A stretch of DNA of 64,000 bases from JBFMFB01 sp040752115. GTDB taxonomy: Bacteria > Pseudomonadota > Gammaproteobacteria > Burkholderiales > Sulfuricellaceae. The stretch spans positions 42,255 to 106,254 of the forward strand of contig JBFMFB010000003.1 of the NCBI GenBank assembly GCA_040752115.1, read 5' to 3'. This document shows positions 33,689-42,758 of the stretch, piece after piece (position 1 is the first letter of the stretch; each line of letters opens with the position of its first letter). The notes beneath the pieces are model-generated. The model worked only from the letters and a program-made list of their open reading frames with translations, had not been told where the DNA came from and ran no database searches. The position numbers and the translations under genes were made by a program.

Positions 33689-36115
33689 TTAATGCTTGAT
33701 GACGGGTGCCACGGCCTTCTCTTCGCCTGCGGCAGGCAAAGGAGCCCCCTCGGCCGCACCCTCGGGAAGCGCTTCCGGCTTACGCTCCAACGCGAATTGA
33801 AGCACTTCGTCGATCCACTTGACCGGATGAATATCCAGCTTGCCCTTGATGTTGTCGGGGATATCGGTCAAGTCCTTGGTATTTTCCTGCGGGATCAGGA
33901 CAGTCTTGATGCCGCCGCGATGCGCCGCCAGCAGTTTTTCCTTCAGCCCGCCGATCGGCAGTACCTCGCCACGCAGAGTGATCTCCCCCGTCATTGCCAC
34001 ATCCGCACGCACCGGGATGCCGGTCAGGACCGACACCATCGCGGTGGCGATCGCGATCCCGGCGCTGGGACCGTCTTTCGGCGTTGCCCCTTCCGGCAGA
34101 TGGATATGGATGTCGTTCTTCTGGTAGAAATCTTCCGGGATGCCCAACACGCGGGAGCGCGAGCGCACTACGGTGAGCGCCGCCTGGATGGACTCCTGCA
34201 TCACTTCGCCGAGCTTCCCGGTGGTGATCATCTTGCCTTTGCCGGGAAGCACCGCGCTTTCGATAGTGAGTAGCTCTCCGCCAACCTCGGTCCACGCCAG
34301 GCCGGTCACCTGGCCGACCTGGTTGGTTTTCTCCGCCATGCCGAAGGTATAGCGCCGCACGCCGAGATACTTGTCCAGGTTGCGCGAAGTCACCATCACC
34401 TTGCCGCGGCTCTTCTTGAGCAGCAGCGCCTTGACGATCTTGCGGCAGATCTTGGCGATTTCGCGCTCCAGCGAACGGACGCCGGCCTCACGGGTGTAAT
34501 ACCGGACAATGTCGCGCACCGCGCTTTCGGCGATGCTGGCCTCGTCTTCCTTCAGCCCGTGCACTTTCATCTGCTTGGGCACCAGGTAGCGCATCGCGAT
34601 GTTGATTTTCTCGTCCTCGGTGTAGCCGGAAAGCCGGATCACCTCCATGCGGTCCAGCAGCGGCGCGGGGATATTCATGGTGTTGGCGGTCGCCACGAAC
34701 ATCACATCGGACAGATCGTATTCCACCTCGACATAGTGATCGACAAAGGTATGATTCTGTTCGGGGTCCAACACCTCGAGCAACGCGGAAGAAGGGTCGC
34801 CGCGGAAATCCATGCCCATCTTGTCCACTTCATCCAGCAGGAACAGCGGATTGCGCACCGCAACCTTGGACATGCTTTGCAGCACTTTACCCGGCATGGA
34901 GCCGATATAGGTACGGCGGTGGCCGCGAATCTCGGCCTCGTCGCGCACGCCGCCCAGCGCCATGCGCACGAATTTGCGGTTGGTTGCGCGCGCAATGGAC
35001 TGGCCGAGTGAGGTCTTGCCTACCCCAGGGGGGCCGACAAGACACAGTATCGGCGCTTTCAGCTTGTCCACCCGTTGCTGCACCGCGAGATACTCCACGA
35101 TGCGTTCCTTGACCTTCTCAAGGCCGTAGTGATCCTCTTCCAATACTGCTTCGGCCTTGGCCAAGTCTTTGCTGATCTTGGTTTTTTTCTTCCACGGCAG
35201 GCCAACCAGGATTTCGATATAGTTGCGCACCACCGTCGCCTCCGCCGACATGGGCGACATCATGCGCAGCTTTTTCAACTCGGCCTCGGCCTTGGCCTGC
35301 GCATCCTTGGGCATGTGCGCCGCTTTGATGCTCTTTTCCAACTCATCCAGGTCCGCGCCTTCTTCGGCCTCGCCCAGTTCTTTCTGGATCGCCTTTACCT
35401 GCTCGTTCAGGTAATACTCGCGCTGGCTCTTCTCCATCTGGCGCTTGACGCGGCCGCGAATGCGCTTTTCCACCTGCAGGATGTCGATTTCGGCATCCAG
35501 CAGGCCGAGTAGATGTTCCAGGCGATTGCGCACCGGAAACATTTCCAGAACCTGCTGCTTTTGTTCGAGCTTGAGCGGAAGGTGGGCGGCGATGGTGTCT
35601 GCTAGGCGACCGGCCTCGTCAATGCTGGCGAGCGAAGTCAGGATCTCCGGAGGAATCTTTTTGTTCAGTTTGACGTACTGGTCAAACTGGGCAAAAACGC
35701 TGCGCATCAGGGCTTCAATTTCGTGGTCTTCCTCCGCCCCGGCAGGCGCCCCTACTGTGGCTTCAGCGGAAAAATGAGTCTTCTCGTCGATGAACTGCGT
35801 GATGGTGGCGCGTTGATTGCCTTCCACCAACACCTTGACCGTCCCATCCGGCAGTTTCAGCATCTGCAGGATACTGGCCACACTGCCGACGGTATACAAG
35901 TCGTCCAGAGCAGGTTCGTCCTTGGCCGCGGATTTCTGGGCCACCAGGAGGATGTGTTTGCCGAAATCCATGGCCGCCTCCAGCGCCTTAATGGATTTCG
36001 GGCGCCCCACAAAGAGCGGGATCACCATGTGCGGAAACACCACGACGTCGCGCAATGGCAGAAGCGGCAGTTTCACTTTGTCGGCTGGCAAGCCTGGGGC
36101 ATTTTCTAACGGCAT
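33689..36115 (-). CDS. lon: ATP-dependent protease La
   Basis: 808 residues: N-terminal substrate domain (KLPLLPLRDVVVFPHMVIPL), AAA+ module (Walker A GPPGVGKTS, Walker B FLLDEVDKMG), and C-terminal serine protease with the catalytic serine in DGPSAGIAIATAM and lysine in GGLKEKLLAAHRGG. Degrades misfolded and regulatory proteins. The tail after about residue 775 is Ala/Pro/Glu-rich and not conserved. A good heat-shock promoter precedes it. Confidence 0.97.
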   Translation of the reverse strand: MPLENAPGLPADKVKLPLLPLRDVVVFPHMVIPLFVGRPKSIKALEAAMDFGKHILLVAQKSAAKDEPALDDLYTVGSVASILQMLKLPDGTVKVLVEGNQRATITQFIDEKTHFSAEATVGAPAGAEEDHEIEALMRSVFAQFDQYVKLNKKIPPEILTSLASIDEAGRLADTIAAHLPLKLEQKQQVLEMFPVRNRLEHLLGLLDAEIDILQVEKRIRGRVKRQMEKSQREYYLNEQVKAIQKELGEAEEGADLDELEKSIKAAHMPKDAQAKAEAELKKLRMMSPMSAEATVVRNYIEILVGLPWKKKTKISKDLAKAEAVLEEDHYGLEKVKERIVEYLAVQQRVDKLKAPILCLVGPPGVGKTSLGQSIARATNRKFVRMALGGVRDEAEIRGHRRTYIGSMPGKVLQSMSKVAVRNPLFLLDEVDKMGMDFRGDPSSALLEVLDPEQNHTFVDHYVEVEYDLSDVMFVATANTMNIPAPLLDRMEVIRLSGYTEDEKINIAMRYLVPKQMKVHGLKEDEASIAESAVRDIVRYYTREAGVRSLEREIAKICRKIVKALLLKKSRGKVMVTSRNLDKYLGVRRYTFGMAEKTNQVGQVTGLAWTEVGGELLTIESAVLPGKGKMITTGKLGEVMQESIQAALTVVRSRSRVLGIPEDFYQKNDIHIHLPEGATPKDGPSAGIAIATAMVSVLTGIPVRADVAMTGEITLRGEVLPIGGLKEKLLAAHRGGIKTVLIPQENTKDLTDIPDNIKGKLDIHPVKWIDEVLQFALERKPEALPEGAAEGAPLPAAGEEKAVAPVIKH

Positions 36116-36152
36116 GGGATTGGTACCTTAAAAAGGGTCGAAACAGTTTTTA

Positions 36153-36181
36153 AGATGGGGAACCACCCCGGGAGTTTCAAG
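36153..36181 (-). promoter_or_regulatory. Sigma-32 heat-shock promoter for lon
   Basis: Minus strand: CTTGAAA (-35), a 14-base spacer and CCCCATCT (-10), almost the exact RpoH consensus. It ends 37 bases before the lon ATG, in the clpX-lon gap. Confidence 0.85.
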
Positions 36182-36297
36182 CGGGTGCGTGCAAATTCAT
36201 AGCGCAAGCCGGCGGGCCGGCACAACAAGGGATACCGGGCAAACCCCGCAGCCAGACAGCTACTCCTGCTGCCGGGAAGGCTCGCTAAAAAGCCCCC

Positions 36298-37554
36298 TTA
36301 TGCCACCCGCGGCTGGTCAGCGTAGATCAGCAGCGGCTTGCTTTCGCCGTTGATCACGCCATCGTCGATCACAACCTTGACGACATCGTGCAGCGACGGC
36401 AGGTCGAACATGGTATCAAGCAAGGCATGTTCCAGGATGGAACGCAGGCCCCGTGCGCCGGTTTTTCGAGCCAGTGCTTTTTTCGCGATCGCGGAGAGGG
36501 CCTGCTCGCGATACTCGAGCTCGACCCCTTCCATCTCGAACAATTTCTGGTACTGCTTGGTCAGCGCATTCTTGGGCTCGGTCAGAATGCGAATCAGGGA
36601 TGGCTCATCCAGCTCTTCCAGCGTCGCAACCACCGGCAGCCGGCCGACGAATTCCGGAATCAGGCCATACTTGATCAGATCCTCCGGCTCCACCTCGCGC
36701 AGCACCTCGCCGATATCCTTGCTGCTGTCGCGGCTTTTTACCTCGGCGCCGAAACCGATGCCGCCCTTCTCCGAACGCGCGCGGATGACCTTGTCCAGCC
36801 CGCCGAATGCTCCGCCGCAGATGAACAGGATATTGGTGGTATCCACCTGGACGAATTCCTGGTTCGGATGCTTGCGGCCGCCTTGCGGCGGCACCGAGGC
36901 CACCGTGCCTTCGATCAGCTTGAGCAGCGCCTGTTGCACGCCCTCGCCCGACACGTCGCGGGTAATCGAGGGGTTATCGGATTTGCGGGAAATCTTGTCA
37001 ATCTCGTCGATATACACAATCCCGCGCTGCGCCTTCTCGATATCGTAATCGCACTTCTGCAGCAGCTTCTGGATGATGTTCTCCACATCCTCGCCGACAT
37101 ACCCTGCCTCAGTCAACGTGGTGGCATCAGCAATCACGAACGGCACGTTCAGTAGCCGCGCCAGTGTCTGCGCCAGCAGCGTCTTGCCCGAGCCGGTCGG
37201 CCCGATCAGCAGGATGTTGCTTTTGGCCAGCTCGACGTCCTCATTTTTGTTCTGATTCCTGAGCCGCTTGTAATGGTTGTAAACCGCCACGGAGAGGATT
37301 TTTTTCGCCTGGGTCTGGCCGATGACATATTCATCGAGAATCTGGCAGATTTCCTGCGGCACCGGCAGGTCGTTCCCGCCCCCTTTGCCTGCCTGCTCGC
37401 CCCGGATTTCCTCACGGATGATATCGTTGCACAAATCCACGCATTCATCGCAGATAAAGACGGACGGCCCGGCAATCAGCTTGCGCACTTCGTGCTGGCT
37501 CTTGCCGCAAAATGAGCAATACAGCAATTTATCGCCGCCGGATTTATCAGTCAT
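36298..37554 (-). CDS. clpX: ATP-dependent Clp protease ATP-binding subunit ClpX
   Basis: 418-residue AAA+ unfoldase. N-terminal zinc finger (CSFCGKSQHEV, FICDECVDLCNDI), Walker A LLIGPTGSGKTLLAQTLA, Walker B GIVYIDEIDKI, pore loop GYVGEDVE and the ClpP-binding IGF loop (EKGGIGFGAEV). Forms ClpXP with the next gene upstream, clpP. Confidence 0.97.
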   Translation of the reverse strand: MTDKSGGDKLLYCSFCGKSQHEVRKLIAGPSVFICDECVDLCNDIIREEIRGEQAGKGGGNDLPVPQEICQILDEYVIGQTQAKKILSVAVYNHYKRLRNQNKNEDVELAKSNILLIGPTGSGKTLLAQTLARLLNVPFVIADATTLTEAGYVGEDVENIIQKLLQKCDYDIEKAQRGIVYIDEIDKISRKSDNPSITRDVSGEGVQQALLKLIEGTVASVPPQGGRKHPNQEFVQVDTTNILFICGGAFGGLDKVIRARSEKGGIGFGAEVKSRDSSKDIGEVLREVEPEDLIKYGLIPEFVGRLPVVATLEELDEPSLIRILTEPKNALTKQYQKLFEMEGVELEYREQALSAIAKKALARKTGARGLRSILEHALLDTMFDLPSLHDVVKVVIDDGVINGESKPLLIYADQPRVA

Positions 37555-37608
37555 GTACAGTTTTCCTCAAAAACAAACAGTTGCAAATTTGGGACATTAA
37601 GCCGCAAT

Positions 37609-38226
37609 TCAGGTTCGGTTGACAAGCACTTTATCCACCAGGCCGTACTTAACGGATTCTTCAGCGCTCATGAAGTTGTCGCGATCGGTGTCTTTCTGGA
37701 TCGTTTCGACCGGCTGCCCGGTATGCTTTGCCAACAACTCGTTCAATTGCTGGCGCAGGTAGAGAATTTCCCTGGCGTGGATTTCGATATCCGATGCCTG
37801 CCCCTGGAACCCGCCCAGCGGCTGGTGAATCATCACCCTCGAATTGGGCAGGCAGTAACGCTTGTCTTTCGCGCCCGCGGCCAGCAGCATGGCGCCCATG
37901 CTGGCAGCCTGGCCGATGCACAAGGTGCTCACATCCGGCTTGATGAACTGCATGGTGTCGTAGATCGCCAATCCGGCGGAAACGGAGCCGCCCGGAGAGT
38001 TGATGTACAGCGAAATATCCTTGTCCGGGTTTTCCGATTCCAGGAACAGCAGTTGCGCCACGACCAGGTTTGCGGTGACCTCATTCACCGGCCCGACCAG
38101 AAACACCACTCTTTCCTTGAGCAGGCGCGAATAGATGTCGTAAGCGCGCTCGCCGCGGCCGCTCTGCTCGATCACCATCGGGATATACCCGAGGCCCTGC
38201 GGTTCCCAGTTGTGATTGTTCATCAT
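37609..38226 (-). CDS. clpP: ATP-dependent Clp protease proteolytic subunit
   Basis: 205 residues from the first of two adjacent ATGs (38226 or 38223). Catalytic Ser109 in GQAASMGAMLLAAG, His134 in RVMIHQPLGGF, Asp further on in DTDRDNFMSAEES. The first ATG overlaps the tig TGA, so tig-clpP are translationally coupled; clpX follows 54 bases later. Confidence 0.97.
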   Translation of the reverse strand: MMNNHNWEPQGLGYIPMVIEQSGRGERAYDIYSRLLKERVVFLVGPVNEVTANLVVAQLLFLESENPDKDISLYINSPGGSVSAGLAIYDTMQFIKPDVSTLCIGQAASMGAMLLAAGAKDKRYCLPNSRVMIHQPLGGFQGQASDIEIHAREILYLRQQLNELLAKHTGQPVETIQKDTDRDNFMSAEESVKYGLVDKVLVNRT

Positions 38227-39533
38227 GCCCTTGCATTCCCCATCAGCTCGTCGAACGCGGTGGGTTTATCCACCACTTTTGCCTGCGTCAGCACCCACGC
38301 CACCACCTTGCCTTCCAGCACCAGCGATTCCGCTTCGGCCAGCCGCTCCGGGTTTGAATAATACCACCTTACCATTTCTTCCGGCTGCTCGTAGGCTTGC
38401 GCGTATTCTTCCACCAGTTCGCGCACCTGTTCCGGCTCCGCGTGGAGCTGCTGCGCTTTCACCACCTCCGCCAGAATCAGGCCAAGCGCCACCCGGCGCC
38501 GCGCGGTCTCCATATGCGTTTCGGGCGAAAACGGAATGTCCTGTACCTGAAGGCCCCGCGCCGCCAGATCCTGTTGCATGCGTTGCATCAGGCGGTTGGC
38601 CTCCATTTCGACCAGCGCTTTGGGCAACTCGAGCTTGGTCGTCTCCAGCAGGGCTTTCATCGCCTGCTCCTTGACGCTGTCCTGAACGCGCCTTTTCACT
38701 TCGCGCTCCAGGCTTTCCTTGATCTCCTTGCGCATGGTTTCCAAGCTGCCGTCTTTCACGCCCAAGCTGTTCGCGAAATCCGCGTTCACCTCCGGCAACT
38801 TCTGCTCTTCCACGCGGTTCAGCGTCACCTCGAACTTGACCGTTTTCCCGGCCAACTCCTTGCCATGATAATCTTCGGGGAAGGTTGCTTCAAACGTCTT
38901 GCTTTCGCCCGCCTTCATGCCGACCAGCTGCCTTTCGAAATCCGGCAAAGCATGGCCTTTCCCCACGATCAACTGAAACCCTTTATCCTGCCCGCCCTGA
39001 AAATCCGCGCCTTCGAGCAAACCGCGGTAATCGATATCCACCTTGTCGCCGTCCGCGGCAGCACGGTCTACCGGCTCGTAGCGAGCCTGCTGCTTGCGCA
39101 GCACCTCGATGGTCTTGTCAATCGCCTCCTCGCTCACCTCGACCTGCGGGCGGGTGATTTCGACCGCGCCAAGATCGCCCACCGCCACCTCCGGGTAAAC
39201 CTCAAAGGTAGCGGTAAATTCAAAATGCGCCGCATTTTCCTGCGACGGCTTGGCTTCAATACGCGGATAGCCCGCAACTTTCAGTTGCTGCTCCTGCACC
39301 GCATCCTCGAACAGCTTTTGCACCTTTTCGCCCAGCACCTCCTGGCGCACCTGGCCACCGTACTGCTGCGCCACCATTTTCAACGGCACCTTGCCGGGGC
39401 GGAATCCCTGCATTTTGACGGTGCGGGACAGTTTTTTCAGCCGGATGTCGACCTCGGCATCGATGTCCTGCAGCGGCACCGCCAGATCCAGGCGTTTTTC
39501 CAGTTGGCTCGCGTTTTCCTGAGTAGTTTGCAT
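38223..39533 (-). CDS. tig: Trigger factor
   Basis: 436-residue ribosome-associated chaperone. Ribosome-binding signature GFRPGKVPLKMVAQQYG, central FKBP-type PPIase domain (DGDKVDIDYRGLLEGADFQG), helical C-terminal arms. Follows tRNA-Leu and leads tig-clpP-clpX. Confidence 0.97.
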   Translation of the reverse strand: MQTTQENASQLEKRLDLAVPLQDIDAEVDIRLKKLSRTVKMQGFRPGKVPLKMVAQQYGGQVRQEVLGEKVQKLFEDAVQEQQLKVAGYPRIEAKPSQENAAHFEFTATFEVYPEVAVGDLGAVEITRPQVEVSEEAIDKTIEVLRKQQARYEPVDRAAADGDKVDIDYRGLLEGADFQGGQDKGFQLIVGKGHALPDFERQLVGMKAGESKTFEATFPEDYHGKELAGKTVKFEVTLNRVEEQKLPEVNADFANSLGVKDGSLETMRKEIKESLEREVKRRVQDSVKEQAMKALLETTKLELPKALVEMEANRLMQRMQQDLAARGLQVQDIPFSPETHMETARRRVALGLILAEVVKAQQLHAEPEQVRELVEEYAQAYEQPEEMVRWYYSNPERLAEAESLVLEGKVVAWVLTQAKVVDKPTAFDELMGNARA

Positions 39534-39562
39534 TGCAATTCCTTAAAATTCGTTTGAGTACC

Positions 39563-39647
39563 TGGTGCGAAAGGCGAGACTCGAACTCGCACGCCGCAAG
39601 GCGCTGGAACCTAAATCCAGTGCGTCTACCAATTCCGCCACTTTCGC
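39563..39647 (-). tRNA. tRNA-Leu (TAG)
   Basis: 85 bases with CCA; acceptor GCGAAAG/CTTTCGC, anticodon TAG within GGATTTAGGTTCC, long variable arm CGCCTTGCGGCG, typical class II tRNA. Immediately upstream of tig. Confidence 0.96.
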
Positions 39648-39747
39648 AAAAACGGATAGTGTAATATATTCGGCCCTCTACTGTCAGCTTCGAGCACAAC
39701 GCCGGCCAGGCGCCCGTTGTCATGTCAAAAAAACAGGCATCCGCTCC

Positions 39748-40560
39748 ATGCCCCGGAAACATTACGAAAATTTCCCAGTCGCATCCGTTTTGTTGCCCCG
39801 CCACCTGCGCCGCCCGGTTGGACTGATCTATACGTTCGCGAGACAAGCCGACGACTTCGCCGACGAAGGCGAACTGGATAGCTCGGCGCGGCTGGAATTG
39901 CTTGCCGGCTTCCGCGAAGAGCTGGGCAGGATGGGCGCCGGCTCGGCGCCGGCTACACTCCTGTTTCAAGAGCTGGCGGCGATGGTCGCCGAACGCCGCC
40001 TGCCGCTTCAACCGTTCCACGATCTGCTCGACGCATTTTCCCAGGATGTGGTGAAAAACCGCTATGCCGATTTCGGCGAAGTAATGGACTATTGCCGCCG
40101 CTCCGCCAATCCGGTCGGGCTGTTGCTGCTCTACCTTTACGGCGCCGCCACGCCGCGCAACGTGGCCTATTCCAATGCGATCTGTTCCAGCCTCCAGCTC
40201 ATTAACTTCCTCCAGGATATCGCCGTCGACTACCAGAAGGGACGGATTTATCTGCCGCTGGACGAACTGGAAAAATACCGGATCGACGAAACGCAAATCG
40301 CACGCGGCGACACCGGCGGGCAATGGTCCGCCTTCATGCACTTCCAGATCGCCCGCGCCCGCGATCTCCTGCAGGCGGGCGCCCCGCTGGGAAAGGTCCT
40401 GAAAGGGCGCATTGGGCTGGAAATGCGCATGATCATCATGGGCGGCGAAGCCATCCTGCGCAAACTGCACCAGGGCCAAGGCGACGTGTTTCGCTCCCGC
40501 CCCATCCTCGAACCGCTCGACTGGGCGTATATGTTTTACCGCGCAATCCGCGCCGGGTAA
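39748..40560 (+). CDS. hpnC: Squalene synthase-like protein HpnC (hydroxysqualene synthase)
   Basis: 270 residues. First aspartate motif ARQADDFADE and second QLINFLQDIAVDYQKGRIYL. In the three-step bacterial route HpnC converts presqualene diphosphate to hydroxysqualene. I start at the ATG giving MPRKHYENFPVAS; the 61 codons before it overlap the tRNA-Leu gene on the other strand and are spurious. First of hpnCDE. Confidence 0.92.
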   Translation: MPRKHYENFPVASVLLPRHLRRPVGLIYTFARQADDFADEGELDSSARLELLAGFREELGRMGAGSAPATLLFQELAAMVAERRLPLQPFHDLLDAFSQDVVKNRYADFGEVMDYCRRSANPVGLLLLYLYGAATPRNVAYSNAICSSLQLINFLQDIAVDYQKGRIYLPLDELEKYRIDETQIARGDTGGQWSAFMHFQIARARDLLQAGAPLGKVLKGRIGLEMRMIIMGGEAILRKLHQGQGDVFRSRPILEPLDWAYMFYRAIRAG

Positions 40561-40572
40561 GGAAAAGAATCC

Positions 40573-41406
40573 GTGTCGCCCGACCAATACTGCCAGGACA
40601 AGGCTGCCAAAAGCGGCTCCAGCTTCTACTACAGCTTTCTCTTTCTGCCCCCGCCCAAGCGCCAGGCCATTACAGCGCTTTACGCCTTTTGCCGCGAAGT
40701 GGACGATATCGCCGACGAGTGCCGCGATTTGGTGGTGGCCAGCGCCAAGCTCGCGTGGTGGCGTGGCGAAATCGCCGCCGCCTTCGCCGGCAGACCGCAG
40801 CACCCGGTGGGAAGAGCGCTGCTGCCCGCGATCCGCGATTACGGCGTTGCGGCGGAACAGTTTTACGAGATCATCGACGGCATGGAAATGGACTTGACCC
40901 AGGACCGTTACGCCGACTTCAAATCGCTGCATCTCTATTGCTACCGCGTGGCAAGCGTAGTCGGGCAGCTTTCCGCCTGTATTTTCGGCTACCGGGAGCG
41001 CCAGACCCTGAAATACGCCCATGACCTGGGGCTGGCGTTCCAGCTCACCAATATCATCCGCGATGTGGGTGAAGACGCGCGGCGCGGCCGCATTTACCTG
41101 CCGCTGGACGAACTGCGGCAGTTCGGCGTGAGCGAGGAAGACATCCTGCACGGGCGCGAAACGGACAATTTCAAACGCCTGATGGCATTCCAGCTCGAAC
41201 GGGCGCAAGGCTATTACACGCAGGCGTTCGCCGAACTGCCGGCAACCGACCGCAGGACGCAGCGTCCGGGTCTGGTGATGGCGGCAATCTATCAAACCCT
41301 GCTGCGGGAAATCCAGGCCGACAACTACCGGGTGCTGAACCAGCGCATCGCCCTGACACCGCTGCGCAAGCTGTGGATAGCCTGGAAAACATGGCTGAAA
41401 GGATGA
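40573..41406 (+). CDS. hpnD: Presqualene diphosphate synthase
   Basis: 277 residues, GTG start at 40573. Prenyl-transferase motifs YAFCREVDDIADEC and LTNIIRDVGEDARRGRIYLP; SSFYYSFLFLPPPKRQAI is the typical N-terminus. Joins two farnesyl diphosphates. Overlaps hpnE by ATGA. Confidence 0.93.
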   Translation: MSPDQYCQDKAAKSGSSFYYSFLFLPPPKRQAITALYAFCREVDDIADECRDLVVASAKLAWWRGEIAAAFAGRPQHPVGRALLPAIRDYGVAAEQFYEIIDGMEMDLTQDRYADFKSLHLYCYRVASVVGQLSACIFGYRERQTLKYAHDLGLAFQLTNIIRDVGEDARRGRIYLPLDELRQFGVSEEDILHGRETDNFKRLMAFQLERAQGYYTQAFAELPATDRRTQRPGLVMAAIYQTLLREIQADNYRVLNQRIALTPLRKLWIAWKTWLKG

Positions 41407-41468
41407 AGGCGGAAGACGGAAGGCGAAAGGAAACACCCGCCTCATCCTCCAGCACTCATCCTTCAGCC
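41393..41468. repeat. GGATGAAGG inverted repeat across the hpnD/hpnE junction
   Basis: GGCTGAAAGGATGA (41393-41406) and TCATCCTTCAGCC (41456-41468) are complementary apart from one extra base; between them lie GGAAGACGGAAGG-type words. It covers the hpnD stop and encodes the first 22 or so residues of HpnE. Confidence 0.65.
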
Positions 41469-42758
41469 TTGCGCGTAGCGATCGTCGGCGGCGGCTGGGC
41501 CGGACTGGCCGCTGCGGTCACGCTGGCGCAACGCGGCGTCCCGCTCACCTTGTTCGAGGCGGCGCGCCAGTTGGGCGGGCGCGCGCGCCGGGTGGATTGC
41601 TGCGGCCTGCCGCTGGACAACGGCCAGCATATCCTGCTTGGCGCCTACCACCAGACCCTGCGCCTGATCGGGCTGGCCGGCGGCGCGCCGGCCGATGCGC
41701 TCCTCCTGCGGCTGCCGCTCAGGCTCGCCGTCCCCGGCCGCTTCGAGCTACGCACTCCGCCGCTGCCTGCCCCTCTCCATCTTCTCGCGGGGCTGCTCAC
41801 CGCCCGCGGGTTAAGCCTCTCCGAACGGTTCGGGGCCTTGCGCTTCATGCACGCGCTGCAGCGGCAGAATTTCCGCCTGGAGCAGGATGGCAGCGTTGCC
41901 GCGCTCCTGGCGCGGCACGACCAAAACGGAAATCTGGTCCGTCTACTTTGGGAACCGCTGTGCCTGGCCGCGCTCAACACTCCGATCGAGGCCGCCTCGG
42001 CTGCCGTATTCCTGAATGTGCTGCGCGACAGCTTCAGCCGCAGTCGTGCCGACAGCGACCTGCTGCTGCCGCAAGCCGATCTTTCGGCTGTTTTTCCCGA
42101 TCTGGCGGCCGCATTCGTTGAAAACCGCGGCGGCCGCATTCGCCTCGGTGAACCGGTACGCTCGCTGCGGCTGGGAGAGCGCGGCATTTTCGTCACTTCC
42201 GCTTCCAGCGGCGAAAGCTTCAGCCACGCCATCATTGCGGTTCCGCCCCAGCGCCTTCCCGGCCTGCTCGGCGAATTGCCGCTGCTGGCGGAAGCTGCCC
42301 GCCTTGCATCCGGCTTGACCTGCCAGCCCATTTACACCGTTTACCTGCAATATCCCGCATCCGCCTGCCTCCCGTGCCCGATGCTCGGATTGGCCGGTGG
42401 ATTTGCGCAGTGGGCCTTCGATCGCGGCCGGACTCACGGCACTCCCGGACTCCTCGCCGCCGTCATCAGCGCCGAAGGAAACCACCAGCGCCTGAGCCAT
42501 GAGGAGCTGGCGCTGCAGATCGAACGGGAGCTGCGCGAAACCTTCAACCTGCCACCCCCACTGTGGCACAAGGTGATCGCCGAAAAACGCGCCACCTTCT
42601 CCTGCCTTGCCGGATTGGAACGACCGGGGCAGACCACCCCGGCGAAAAATCTCTACCTCGCCGGCGACTACACCGCGGGCGATTATCCCGCCACGCTCGA
42701 AGGCGCGGTACAAAGTGGGATAAAATGCGCAAACTTGATTCTGGACGGCATTCAATGA
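41403..42758 (+). CDS. hpnE: Hydroxysqualene dehydroxylase
   Basis: 451-residue FAD-dependent amine-oxidase-fold enzyme making squalene from hydroxysqualene. Dinucleotide motif AIVGGGWAGLAAAVTLAQRG, GRARRVDCCGLPLDNGQH and C-terminal LYLAGDYTAGDYPATLEGAV. The first ~24 residues (KAEDGRRKETPASSSS...) are low-complexity and encoded by a repeat; an internal true start is possible but none is obvious. Coupled to hpnD and the SDR gene by ATGA overlaps. Confidence 0.92.
   Translation: MKAEDGRRKETPASSSSTHPSALRVAIVGGGWAGLAAAVTLAQRGVPLTLFEAARQLGGRARRVDCCGLPLDNGQHILLGAYHQTLRLIGLAGGAPADALLLRLPLRLAVPGRFELRTPPLPAPLHLLAGLLTARGLSLSERFGALRFMHALQRQNFRLEQDGSVAALLARHDQNGNLVRLLWEPLCLAALNTPIEAASAAVFLNVLRDSFSRSRADSDLLLPQADLSAVFPDLAAAFVENRGGRIRLGEPVRSLRLGERGIFVTSASSGESFSHAIIAVPPQRLPGLLGELPLLAEAARLASGLTCQPIYTVYLQYPASACLPCPMLGLAGGFAQWAFDRGRTHGTPGLLAAVISAEGNHQRLSHEELALQIERELRETFNLPPPLWHKVIAEKRATFSCLAGLERPGQTTPAKNLYLAGDYTAGDYPATLEGAVQSGIKCANLILDGIQ

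Noticed and set aside
39565..39747. N-terminal extension of HpnC
   Set aside because: The extra 61 codons lie over tRNA-Leu on the other strand and have no similarity to the family.
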